This document shows positions 25,519 to 35,215 of a DNA stretch of 64,000 nucleotides, piece by piece. The notes beneath the pieces were generated by a model. It was not told the origin of the DNA, ran no database searches, and saw only the letters and a program-made list of their open reading frames with translations. The position numbers and the translations under genes were made by a program. The DNA is from CAWJFP01 sp963842155 (GTDB taxonomy: Bacteria; Pseudomonadota; Alphaproteobacteria; JACZXZ01). The stretch is taken from positions 124,001-188,000 of the forward strand of contig CAWJFP010000035.1 of NCBI GenBank assembly GCA_963842155.1, given 5' to 3'. Numbering within the stretch: position 1 is the stretch's first letter; every line of letters begins with the position of its first letter.

Positions 25519-28500
25519 CACGCGCTACCTCGCCTCGCCCGTCCAGCGCTGCCGCGCCCGCGACCTGCGCGATCGTTCCGGTGAAACTGCTCAGCGAAGC
25601 GAAGCAGCGCCTGGCGCCTACTCTTTCGCCCGACGAGCGGCGCCGGCTGGTGCTGGCCATGCTGCGCGACGTGCTTTCGGCGCTTGCGAATGTTGCGGCA
25701 CTCGGGCGCGTGCTCGTGGTGACGCCCGATGACGAAGTCGCGGCGCTGGCAAGAAGCCGCGGCGCGTCCGTTGTTCCGGAACCGCCGCCCGGCGAGCTGA
25801 ATGCAGCGGTTGCGCTGGGCGTGGCCGAAGCGGCGCGCCTGGGTTGCGATCGCGTGCTCGTCGTTCCGGGCGACCTGCCCCTCGCCACGGCAAGCGATTT
25901 CGCTCGGCTATTGGCGGCCGCGAATGCGCCGCGGACCATCGCCATCGCACCGGCCGCGGACGGCAATGGCACGAACGGCCTGGTACTGGCGCCGCCCGAC
26001 ATCATGAATGCGTCATTCGGACATGGCAGCTTCGCGCGCCATCTTGCCTATGCCAGGGCGCTGGGATGCTCGCCACACATTCTTGAGCTCGACGGGCTCA
26101 GTCACGACATCGACAGGAGGGCGGACCTGTCGCGCCTCGCCGGCCGGGCGGGCTACGCGTTCCTCTCGAGCGATGTCCCTCGCGGTCGCGCGGATTTCCC
26201 GGCCGCGTTGGCGGCGGGGAGCGAGGTTGTCGCTCGGCTGGAGCGAGAGCAGGCCCTGGCCCTCGCCGACTGCGACGATCTGGCGCGGCTTTGCTCCTTG
26301 GCGGAGGCAGCCTGCATCGCGGGTCACGGCATGACCGTCTCCTTTTCGAAGAAGGTCTTCATCCCGCTGACGCAGCTCTGCCGCGACGTCTGCCACTATT
26401 GCACCTTCGCCCATGCGCCCAGCGCCGGCGGGCCGGCTTATCTCAGCCGAGAGCAGGTGCTGGAGATTGCGAGTCGCGGCGCCGCCGCGGGCTGCAAGGA
26501 GGCGCTGTTCACCCTGGGCGACAAGCCGGAGCTGCGCTACGCGGCGGCGCGAAGCGCCCTCGCCGCGCTCGGCCATGACTCCACCCTTTCCTATCTCGAG
26601 GAATGCGCCCGCCTCGTCCATGAAGAGACCGGCCTGCTGCCTCATCTCAATCCCGGCGTGATGGAGCAGGGCTGGATCGAGCGCCTGAAGGCGGTCTCGG
26701 TGTCGCAGGGCCTGATGCTCGAATCCGCCTCTCGGCGCCTCATGCGACGCGGCGGAGCCCATTTCGGATCGCCCGACAAGGACCCGGCCCAGCGCCTTGC
26801 CACGATCGAAGCGGCGGGACGGGCCAAGGTGCCCTTCACCACGGGGCTCCTGATCGGCATCGGCGAGACGCGCCGCGAACGCGTCGAGGCGCTGCTGGCG
26901 ATCCGCGACTCCCACGAGCGCCATGGCCATGTCCAGGAGGTCATCATCCAGAATTTCCGCGCCAAGCCCGGAACCCGCATGGCGCGCGCGCCCGAGCCGT
27001 CGCTCGAGGAGCACCTCTGGACCATCGCGGTCGCGCGCCTCGTGCTGGGACCAAGCATGAATATCCAGGCGCCGCCCAACCTGCGGCCCGCGGAACTCGC
27101 CCAGCTCGTCAAGGCCGGCATCAACGACTGGGGCGGCATATCGCCCGTGACGCCCGACCATGTGAACCCCGAGGCGCCATGGCCGCATCTCGAGGAATTC
27201 ACTCGAGCAACCGCGCAAGCCGGGCGCACGCTGGCCGAGCGGCTGGCGATCTATCCCGGTTATGTTTGGCAGCCCGGCAAATGGCTCGCCGAGAGATTTC
27301 GACGTCCGCTCTTGCGCGCCATCGACAGCGACGGCCTGGCGCGAGAGGACGGCTGGGCGCCCGGCGACGCCGGCTTCGCGCCGCCGCGCGCGGTCGTCGC
27401 GCTCATCCGGGACGGCAAGGCGGAACCCTCGGCGCAGATTGCGCGCATCCTCGCTGCTGCCGCCGACGGCCGCGAGCCGGACGAGGAGGGCATCGTCGCG
27501 CTGTTCGCCGCGCGCGGCGAGGATTTCTCGGCCGTCTGCCGCGCCGCCGACGGGCTGCGCAAGATGGCGGTGGGCGACGCCGCCAGCTACGTCGTCACCC
27601 GCAACATCAACTACACCAACAAATGCAGCTACGGCTGCCGCTTCTGCGCCTTCTCCAAGGGGCGCCCGTCGGAGGATCACCGCGACAAGCCCTACGACTT
27701 GGAGCTTGAAGAGATCGCCCGTCGCACCCGCGAGGCCTGGGGGCGCGGCGCGAGCGAGGTCTGCCTTCAGGGCGGTATCGGACCGCGCTATACTGGCCAC
27801 ACCTATCTCGCGATCCTGGGGGCGGTGAAAAGCGCCGCGCCCGGCATCCATGTGCATGCCTTCTCTCCGCTCGAGGTATGGCACGGTGCGAGGACGCTCG
27901 GGCTCGGCCTGCGGGACTATCTCGGCCGACTGAAAGCGGCGGGCCTCTCGAGCCTGCCCGGCACGGCGGCGGAAATCCTCGACGACGAGGTGAGGCGCAT
28001 TCTCTGCCCGGACAAGATAACGACCGCGCAGTGGCTCGAGGTCATGCAAGCCGCCCATGATGTCGGACTACGGAGCACCGCCACGATCATGTTCGGCCAT
28101 GTCGAGCGGCCGATCAATTGGGCGCGGCATCTCTTGCGGCTGCGCGCGTTGCAGGCGCGCACCGGCGGTTTCACGGAACTCGTGCCGTTGCCGTTCGTGC
28201 ATATGGAGGCCCCGATCTACCTCAAAGGCGAGGCGCGTCGCGGCCCGACATTCCGCGAAGCCATTCTCATGCATGCGGTCGCTCGGCTCGCGCTCCATCC
28301 GCTGCTCGCCAATATCCAAGCTTCCTGGGTGAAGATGGGCCCCCAGGGAGCGGCACTCTGCCTCGAGGCGGGCGCCAACGATCTCGGCGGGACGCTGATG
28401 AACGAGTCGATCACGCGCGCGGCGGGCGCGGCCTTCGGGCAGGAGATGACGCCGAGCGAGCTCGAAGGGCTGATTCTCTCGGCCGGGCGCAAGCCGCGCC

Positions 28501-28598
28501 AACGCACGACTTTCTACGGCACGCCGCCGGATGAGCGTTTGGCCGCCGCGATGGCGGATTGCGCCGTTCGCCGGAAGAGTTTGGCCGCCGCCGAATAG
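25515..28598 (+). CDS. fbiC: triple fusion CofC-CofG-CofH: guanylyltransferase plus Fo synthase
   Basis: 1027 residues without any stop. Residues about 15-215 are CofC (CAIVPVKLLSEAKQRL, VVPGDLPLA, LELDGLSHDIDRRADL), which activates phospholactate, PEP or 3-phosphoglycerate with GTP. Residues about 270-620 are CofG with radical-SAM cysteines 289, 293, 296 (CRDVCHYC). Residues about 640-1020 are CofH with cysteines 704, 708, 711 (CSYGCRFC). CofG and CofH together make Fo from the riboflavin intermediate and tyrosine. The CofG-CofH joining is the known FbiC form; the added N-terminal CofC is unusual. ATGA overlap with cofD. Confidence 0.95.
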   Translation: MTRATSPRPSSAAAPATCAIVPVKLLSEAKQRLAPTLSPDERRRLVLAMLRDVLSALANVAALGRVLVVTPDDEVAALARSRGASVVPEPPPGELNAAVALGVAEAARLGCDRVLVVPGDLPLATASDFARLLAAANAPRTIAIAPAADGNGTNGLVLAPPDIMNASFGHGSFARHLAYARALGCSPHILELDGLSHDIDRRADLSRLAGRAGYAFLSSDVPRGRADFPAALAAGSEVVARLEREQALALADCDDLARLCSLAEAACIAGHGMTVSFSKKVFIPLTQLCRDVCHYCTFAHAPSAGGPAYLSREQVLEIASRGAAAGCKEALFTLGDKPELRYAAARSALAALGHDSTLSYLEECARLVHEETGLLPHLNPGVMEQGWIERLKAVSVSQGLMLESASRRLMRRGGAHFGSPDKDPAQRLATIEAAGRAKVPFTTGLLIGIGETRRERVEALLAIRDSHERHGHVQEVIIQNFRAKPGTRMARAPEPSLEEHLWTIAVARLVLGPSMNIQAPPNLRPAELAQLVKAGINDWGGISPVTPDHVNPEAPWPHLEEFTRATAQAGRTLAERLAIYPGYVWQPGKWLAERFRRPLLRAIDSDGLAREDGWAPGDAGFAPPRAVVALIRDGKAEPSAQIARILAAAADGREPDEEGIVALFAARGEDFSAVCRAADGLRKMAVGDAASYVVTRNINYTNKCSYGCRFCAFSKGRPSEDHRDKPYDLELEEIARRTREAWGRGASEVCLQGGIGPRYTGHTYLAILGAVKSAAPGIHVHAFSPLEVWHGARTLGLGLRDYLGRLKAAGLSSLPGTAAEILDDEVRRILCPDKITTAQWLEVMQAAHDVGLRSTATIMFGHVERPINWARHLLRLRALQARTGGFTELVPLPFVHMEAPIYLKGEARRGPTFREAILMHAVARLALHPLLANIQASWVKMGPQGAALCLEAGANDLGGTLMNESITRAAGAAFGQEMTPSELEGLILSAGRKPRQRTTFYGTPPDERLAAAMADCAVRRKSLAAAE

Positions 28599-28677
28599 AT
28601 CGGCATTCGCGTGCCAATGCGGGGTGGCGCGGCTCCTGGTTTGGGGAATCCGAAATTCGCCAAATCTCCTATCTCCC

Positions 28678-28732
28678 GTCCCGGCGAAAGCCGGGACCCA
28701 TTCCAGCCATGGATACCGGCTTTCGCCGGTAT
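28678..28732 (+). repeat. paired GC-rich hairpins between convergent operons
   Basis: GTCCCGGC-GAAA-GCCGGGAC (28678-28697) and ATACCGGC-TTTC-GCCGGTAT (28713-28732) are two perfect 8-bp stems. They stand in the 186-base gap between the F420 operon and the convergent LLM oxidoreductase gene. Paired stems of this kind are typical intergenic REP-like elements of alphaproteobacteria and can serve as a two-way terminator here. No gene is seen in this gap. Confidence 0.7.
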
Positions 28733-28784
28733 GACGAGGAATGGGTTGATGATCGATATCGAGCGAACTTCTGGCGCAGGAGAA

Positions 28785-29744
28785 TCAGCCCATCTTTTTC
28801 TTGAGGCGCGGAATGACGTCCTTGGCAAGGGCCTCGAGCTGCTCGGCCTCGTATTGGTAGGGCACGAAGATGATGCGGTCGACGCCGGTCGCCAGATGCT
28901 CCTCGAGCTGCTCGACGCATTCCTCCGGCGTTCCCATGATGGCGCTGTCCATGGTCGATTCCGACCATGAGGCATAGTCCCACTCGGTTTGCAGCCAATG
29001 TTTCATGGGCGCCTCGACCTTGTCGCGCGGGCCGACATAGATCGGCAGCTGATTGGTGGAGATCAGCTCGTCGGGGCTGCGCCCGGCTTCCTCGGCGAAG
29101 CCGCGCACCTTCGCCCAGTTCTTGGCGAAGCTGGCGGCGGTGTAATAGTAGGTGAGCCAGCCGTCGCCCTTTGTTGCCGCGCGCTTGAGGACGGCGTCCA
29201 CATAGCCGCCGATCAGAATGGGCGGCCGCGGCTTCTGGACAGGCTTGGGATAGAGCACGGCGCCGCGCAACCTATAGGGCGGATAGTCGCTGTCGACCAC
29301 TTCCTCCGTCCACAGCCGATTGATGATCTCGAGACTGTCCTCCATGATCCTGCCGCGCTTGGTGAAATCGACGCCGAGGGAATCGAACTCGCGTCTGTAC
29401 CAGCCGACCGCCGCGCCGACGAGCAGCCGCCCGTTGGAAATGTGGTCGATGGTCGCAAGCTCCTTGGCGAGGAGGACCGGGTTGCGCATCGGCATCACGA
29501 GGATGCCGGTGCCGACCTTGATCCTTGAGGTGCGCGCGGCGACGGCCGTCAAGATCGTCAGCGCCTCGTGGATCGGAAAACTCGGGTCGACGCCGAGCAG
29601 GATATGGTCCCACGCCCACAGGGATTCGAAGCCGAGCTCCTCCATTCGCACGCCGTACTCGATGAGGGCCCGGGCGTCCGGCATCTCGGGGTAGCGCGTG
29701 AAGTTGCGCATCGCGACGCCGAAGACGGGCTGCTTCCTGGCCAT
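28785..29744 (-). CDS. LLM-class (luciferase-like) oxidoreductase, probably F420-dependent
   Basis: 319 residues, bacterial luciferase-like fold. Motifs: EYGVRMEELGFESLWAWDH, TSRIKVGTGILVMPMRNPVLLAKELAT, RLLVGAAVGWYRREFDSLGV, RPPILIGGYVDAVLKRAA. This is the form usually annotated as F420-dependent LLM oxidoreductase; the adjacent F420 synthesis genes support use of F420H2 rather than FMNH2. Good ribosome-binding site (GGAGAGG). Last gene of a four-gene leftward operon with the CoA-transferase and PLP enzyme. Likely the main F420H2 user of the pathway; substrate unknown. Confidence 0.88.
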   Translation of the reverse strand: MARKQPVFGVAMRNFTRYPEMPDARALIEYGVRMEELGFESLWAWDHILLGVDPSFPIHEALTILTAVAARTSRIKVGTGILVMPMRNPVLLAKELATIDHISNGRLLVGAAVGWYRREFDSLGVDFTKRGRIMEDSLEIINRLWTEEVVDSDYPPYRLRGAVLYPKPVQKPRPPILIGGYVDAVLKRAATKGDGWLTYYYTAASFAKNWAKVRGFAEEAGRSPDELISTNQLPIYVGPRDKVEAPMKHWLQTEWDYASWSESTMDSAIMGTPEECVEQLEEHLATGVDRIIFVPYQYEAEQLEALAKDVIPRLKKKMG

Positions 29745-29826
29745 GGGTTTCCTCTCCTGCTGGTGCGCGCTTATGCGCGGCTCGGATCGATTTGTCGCCC
29801 GGGGCGGGCTCAGGCGATGGACCCGC

Positions 29827-30605
29827 TCAGGCGATGTAAAGCCGCTCCGGGTCGAGATGGCGCAGCACCTCCAGCTCCGACTTCGCGGGCAGCTCGGTGC
29901 GCGCGACCGTCTTGCCGATGTGAAGCTCGAAGCCGGTATTGTCCTGAACCTGCTCGGGCGTGACGCCGGGATGCGAGCTGCGCCACCTTCATCTCGCGGG
30001 TCTTCTCGTCGAAGCTCATGACCGCGAGATCGGTCACCACGCGCCACATGCCGCCGGAGATCAGGCCGGATTCCGCACGGCTGTCGCGGCCCCTGATGAA
30101 GCCGGGCGAGGTGATGAAATCGACGGTCTCCACGAAGCGCCGCTTTTCATGCTTCATGGCGACGATCATCTGGGTCAGCGAGGAGATGTCGTTGCCGCCG
30201 CCGGTGCCGGGCAGGCGGATCTTGGGCCGGTCCGGATCGCCGATGAAGGAGGAGTTCAGGTTGCCGAAGCGGTCGATCTGCGCACCGCCCATGAAACCCA
30301 CGTCGACATAGCCGCGCTGCAGCAGCAGCAGCACGTCGGTGATCGGCAGCACCATGTTGGCGCGGCGCGTGCAGCGCTGCTCGTTGGTCGAGGGCGGCAG
30401 CTCGCCCGGCACGACGAAGGGCCCGATCACGCCGCCCTCGAACAGGATGGTCAGCTTGGGCGCATGGGTGCGCTGCGCCAGCGTGGCGGCGAGCAGGGGG
30501 ATGCCGACGCCGGCGAACACGATCTGCCCGTCGGCCAGAAGCCGCGCCGCCATGACGGCGAGAAGCTCCGAGGCCGTGTATGTCGGCGCCCGCGCGATCA
30601 GTCAT
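29827..30605 (-). CDS. CoA-transferase family I subunit B (two frameshifts)
   Basis: About 258 residues after bridging two +1 shifts. From ATG 30605 the frame gives MTDRA, shifts near 30588 into PTYTASELLAVMAARLL, runs through IPLLAATLAQRTH, ILFEGGVIGP, DVGFMGGAQIDRFGNLNSS and PGTGGGNDISS, then shifts near 29978 into HPGVTPEQVQDNTGFELHIG and ends LDPERLYIA. This matches GctB/IpdB-type beta subunits. The glutamate of FEGG is a candidate catalytic residue. TAATG overlap with subunit A shows coupled translation. Confidence 0.86.
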
Positions 30606-31543
30606 TATAGATGCTCCTGCCGCGCCGCGCCGGCGTCGAGCATGGCCTCCATGCCGAGCTTGGAGAGATAGTCGGCCCAGCTCTTGGGCGCATGGTAGTA
30701 CTCCTCGAGGTATTTCTTCGCGCCGCCTTCGGGGTCCTTGGAGGTCAACCCGGCATACATGTCGAGATGCGAGAAGAACGGCTCATAGATGCCGTAGCAT
30801 TCGTGCGGCGCGGCGCCGAACGGCACCTCCACCACCGCGTCCACGGTGAAGAAGGGGATGCGTGTCCGGTCGGGCGTGCGTCGGATCTGGTCGTTGCTGA
30901 CGATGCGTTCGGTGGTCAGGATCACCTTGTTCGCGGCCATCGCCATGTCGATATCCATGAACTGCAAGCCGTCGAGTTGCGCGTTGCCATAGGCGTCCGC
31001 GCGCTGCACATGGATCAGCACGACGTCGGGGTTGAGCGCCGGCAGCAGCAGCACCGGCTCGCCCGTGAACGGGCAGTCGATCTGCTTCACCTGATCCGCG
31101 ACGCGTTTGCCGACGTCGGAGCCCACCATCGAGCGCGTCGGCATGAAGGGGATTCCCATGGCGCCGGCGCGGTAGCGCAGCCCGATCGACATATGGCTCC
31201 ATTCGTCGAAGCGGGCGAGATTGTTCTCGGTGTAGTGGCGCATCACCTTGGAGACGCCCCAGACGATGCCCTGGCTGAACCAGCTCGTGATGATGTGCCG
31301 CGATATTCCCGAGGCATAGCAGATGTCGCCGTCGGTCGAGATGATGGAGCGCGAGACCGTGAGCTCCTTCTTCTTCGCCCGCACCAGCGCCCAGATCATG
31401 GCGATGGGCGTGCGCGACATGGTGCAGCCGCCGATGCCGACATGGTCGCCGTCGTTGACGAGGCTCGCCGCCTCCTCGAGCGACATGACCTTTTCGCGCA
31501 AGCCGCGATCGCGCGCGGCCGTCTCGCGGCGCAGCGTCGGCAT
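30605..31543 (-). CDS. CoA-transferase family I subunit A (GctA/IpdA-like)
   Basis: 312 residues. MSLEEAASLVNDGDHVGIGG is the standard N-terminal signature; TRSMVGSDVG, LPALNPDVVLIHVQRADAYGNAQLDG and TTERIVSND follow. The glutaconate CoA-transferase/IpdAB group acts on dicarboxylic acids or opens rings in CoA-linked intermediates. The neighbours suggest it activates a ring-opened carboxylic acid from the hydroxylase/lactamase/F420 pathway. Intact frame; overlaps subunit B. Confidence 0.9.
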   Translation of the reverse strand: MPTLRRETAARDRGLREKVMSLEEAASLVNDGDHVGIGGCTMSRTPIAMIWALVRAKKKELTVSRSIISTDGDICYASGISRHIITSWFSQGIVWGVSKVMRHYTENNLARFDEWSHMSIGLRYRAGAMGIPFMPTRSMVGSDVGKRVADQVKQIDCPFTGEPVLLLPALNPDVVLIHVQRADAYGNAQLDGLQFMDIDMAMAANKVILTTERIVSNDQIRRTPDRTRIPFFTVDAVVEVPFGAAPHECYGIYEPFFSHLDMYAGLTSKDPEGGAKKYLEEYYHAPKSWADYLSKLGMEAMLDAGAARQEHL

Positions 31544-31602
31544 AGGATTTCACGAGACTTTCCTTGACCATGAGGCGGTTTCCCTCCCGTGCGCTCGGCC
31601 GT

Positions 31603-33101
<1,499 letters not shown>

Positions 33102-33214
33102 GCACGCTCTTCCCAAGGCTGCGCAGATCCAGGCACCGCTTCCATCGGGTTCCGAGCCCGGCGGCCTTGCGGCATCGGACGCGCATGTCCGCGCGGGGGA
33201 AGCAATCTTCCTAT

Positions 33215-33232
33215 TGTCCTATAGTTAGGACT
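33215..33232. promoter_or_regulatory. operator-like palindrome before the PLP-enzyme operon
   Basis: TGTCCTATAGTTAGGACT has arms matching at six of seven positions around a 4-base centre. It agrees at 16 of 18 positions with the inverted form of the palindrome at 19456-19473. The short surrounding stretch (CTATTGTCCTATAGTTAGG) is AT-rich in an otherwise GC-rich gap. It links this operon to the GntR-controlled locus. Confidence 0.65.
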
Positions 33233-33480
33233 AGTATGAAGGGCGGCACGGCGGCTGACAACAAGGAATAGCGGGAGACCGCCCGGAGGCCGTAGGGCGA
33301 GCGGCCGGCCAAGCCGAGCGCGCGGTCGACAGTCGCGAACTGGCCGCGGTCGCGCGGCTCACATGATCGAGGATCCTGCGCGCGGAAGGGGAACAGCGTC
33401 GCCGGCGATGCGCTTCCGCGCGCCAGCGAAGGCCGCCGGAGCGCGCAGGGCCGGTCTACCCAAGAGCGCCGAAGCGCCGG

Positions 33481-33621
33481 TCACACTTTCCGCGGGCCCG
33501 GTTTGGGGACGTTCTGCGCAGGCTGATTCAGCATTGAAATCGCGCCGGCTTTCCGCTTCTCGGCGACGGATTTCTTCGGCTTCTTCGGCTCGCGGCCCGA
33601 TCTCTTCTGACCCTTCGCCAT
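33481..33621 (-). CDS. 46-residue lysine-rich basic protein
   Basis: Starts MAKGQKRSGREPKKPKKS and ends PKPGPRKV. A GGAGAG ribosome-binding site stands 5-6 bases before the ATG, and codon use fits a real gene. Short Lys/Arg-rich proteins of this type recur in alphaproteobacteria as conserved hypotheticals; nucleic-acid or ribosome association is only a guess from the charge. Confidence 0.65.
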   Translation of the reverse strand: MAKGQKRSGREPKKPKKSVAEKRKAGAISMLNQPAQNVPKPGPRKV

Positions 33622-33673
33622 GTTTCTCTCCATTTCTGCTGGATGCCGCGCGAGGGCGGCGTTCAGGCGCCGA

Positions 33674-33760
33674 TCATGCCCGCGCGCGCTGCCGCCGGCG
33701 CTTCGCTTTCAGCTTGGCCTTGCGGCGATTGGAGCGGCTTTTGATGCTCGGTCTTTTCAT
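33674..33760 (-). CDS. 28-residue arginine/lysine-rich peptide
   Basis: Starts MKRPSIKSRSNRRKAKLK; more than half the residues are Arg or Lys. It resembles very short ribosome-linked proteins such as the bacterial AURKAIP1/COX24-domain or Thx type, but this is from composition only. GGTCAGGG precedes the ATG. An overlapping longer frame on the same strand (33663-33956) is less convincing. Confidence 0.4.
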   Translation of the reverse strand: MKRPSIKSRSNRRKAKLKAKRRRQRARA

Positions 33761-33944
33761 CCCTGACCTGCCTTGCCTTTCGGAGCATTTGAATCTCAGC
33801 CGTCAATAGCCCCATCGCTCGCGGAAGTCGAGCCCCCTCGATCTCCGAAGACCAAAAGGGGGCAAGCGATTGGCGCGCATACGTAGCGGGAAACGACTGG
33901 TGCGGCGCGCTTCTCCCATCGGCCATGGCTTTTTTTGATTCGAT

Positions 33945-33965
33945 TGGTGCCGACACGAGGATTTG

Positions 33966-33985
<20 letters not shown>
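33945..33985. repeat. direct repeat of the tRNA-Thr 3' end
   Basis: TGGTGCCGACACGAGGATTT (33945-33964) and TGGTGCCGACGCGAGGATTT (33966-33985) differ at one base and stand 21 bases apart. The second copy is the CCA end, acceptor and T-arm of tRNA-Thr. A duplicated tRNA 3' end is the usual trace of site-specific integration, or may be a local slippage duplication. Confidence 0.75.
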
Positions 33986-34040
<55 letters not shown>

Positions 34041-34200
34041 GCCGGCAGCGATCCGAAGCCTGAGCGTGCCGGCAAAACCCGGCCGCTCGCGCGCGGGGGA
34101 ACCTACGCCCTCGCCGCCCGCGTCGTCAACGTTGCCGGATCGGAGGATAAGATCGCCTGTCGAGGTCGGGCGCGGAGATCGTGCGTCTGGATAGGAGCGC

Positions 34201-35215
34201 CTACGCCGCTTCCCCCGCGAAGAGCCGCTCGACGAGCCGGCGCGCCAGCACGCCCGCGACGCGGCGGCGGTAATGGCCGGGGGTGAAGGTCGTCTTCATC
34301 GCCATGATCTGGTCGCGCATCAGCGCCTCGAGCCCCTCGAAGACCGTCTCGTCGAGCGCGCCGCCACAGAGCTTCTCCGTGCCCTCGAGCAGCACCGGAC
34401 GCGGGTTGGTGCCGGTGACGGCCACCCTGAGCTCGCCCAAGCGGTCGCCCTCGCGCTTGAGCGCGGCCGCCACGCCAGCCACGGGATATTCGATCGAGCG
34501 GCGGATGCGGATCTTGTCATAGGCCGAGCGCAGGCCGGGCCTGTATTTCGCTCGCAGCGCCGTCACCAGCTCGCCCGGCCGCAGCGACAGATAGCGCTTG
34601 CCGTCGCCCGTCGAGCCGTCCTGCCGCGCATAGCCCGTATAAAGTGCCGCCAAGGGGAGCGTCCGCTTGCCCTCGGGCCCGACGAGATCGACCTCGGCGC
34701 CGAGCACGAGGAAGGCGGGCGCCAGATCGCCCGAGAAGGTGGCGAAGCAGACGCCGCGGCTCTTCGGCGCGACATGGCATTTTATGCCCGTGGTCTTGAG
34801 GCAATGATTGTTCGCGCCGCGCCACCAGTCGCTCTGGTTGTAGTAGATGCAGCGCGTATCAAGGCAGATATTGCCGCCCACCGTGCCCATCAGGCGATGC
34901 GTCGGCCCGGCGATCGAGCCGGCCGCTTCCGCCAGCACAGGATAATGCGCACGCACCGCCTCATGCTCGGCGAGCGCGGCGAGCGTCGCCGAGGCGCCCA
35001 CTTCGAGCGAGCTCCCGTCGGCGCGGATCGCCCGCAGCGCCTCGACCCCGTTCATGTCGAGCAGCACCGGCGGGGCCACGATGCCGCGCCTGATATTGAC
35101 GACGAGGTCGGTGCCGCCGCCGAGCGCGTGGCTCTCGGGAAACTCGAGCGCGGGCCGCGACGGCCTCCTCGATCGTGCGCGGGCGGATGACGCGGAATTC
35201 GGGCAGCGCTTCCAT
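34201..35215 (-). CDS. 4-hydroxybenzoyl-CoA reductase-like FAD subunit with [4Fe-4S] insertion (one frameshift)
   Basis: About 337 residues. From ATG 35215 the frame gives PEFRVIRPRTIEEAVAARA, then shifts +1 near 35150 into FPESHALGGGTDLVVNIRRG and continues to the stop. FAD motifs GGGTDLVVN and MGTVGGNICLDTRC are present. A cysteine-rich insertion follows (Cys in ICLDTRC, NNHCLKT, IKCHVAP, RGVCFAT), the hallmark of the beta subunit of 4-hydroxybenzoyl-CoA reductase, which carries an extra [4Fe-4S] cluster. Last gene of a three-gene operon, with an ATGA overlap. Confidence 0.88.

Noticed and set aside
28678..28732. CRISPR-like repeats in the hairpin-rich gaps
   Set aside because: Only two different stems, with no regular repeat-spacer period and no cas genes. 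They fit REP-type hairpins.
33363..33809. 148-codon plus-strand frame before tRNA-Thr
   Set aside because: Arg/Ser/Ala-rich without recognisable features, and it overlaps two better small frames on the other strand that have ribosome-binding sites.
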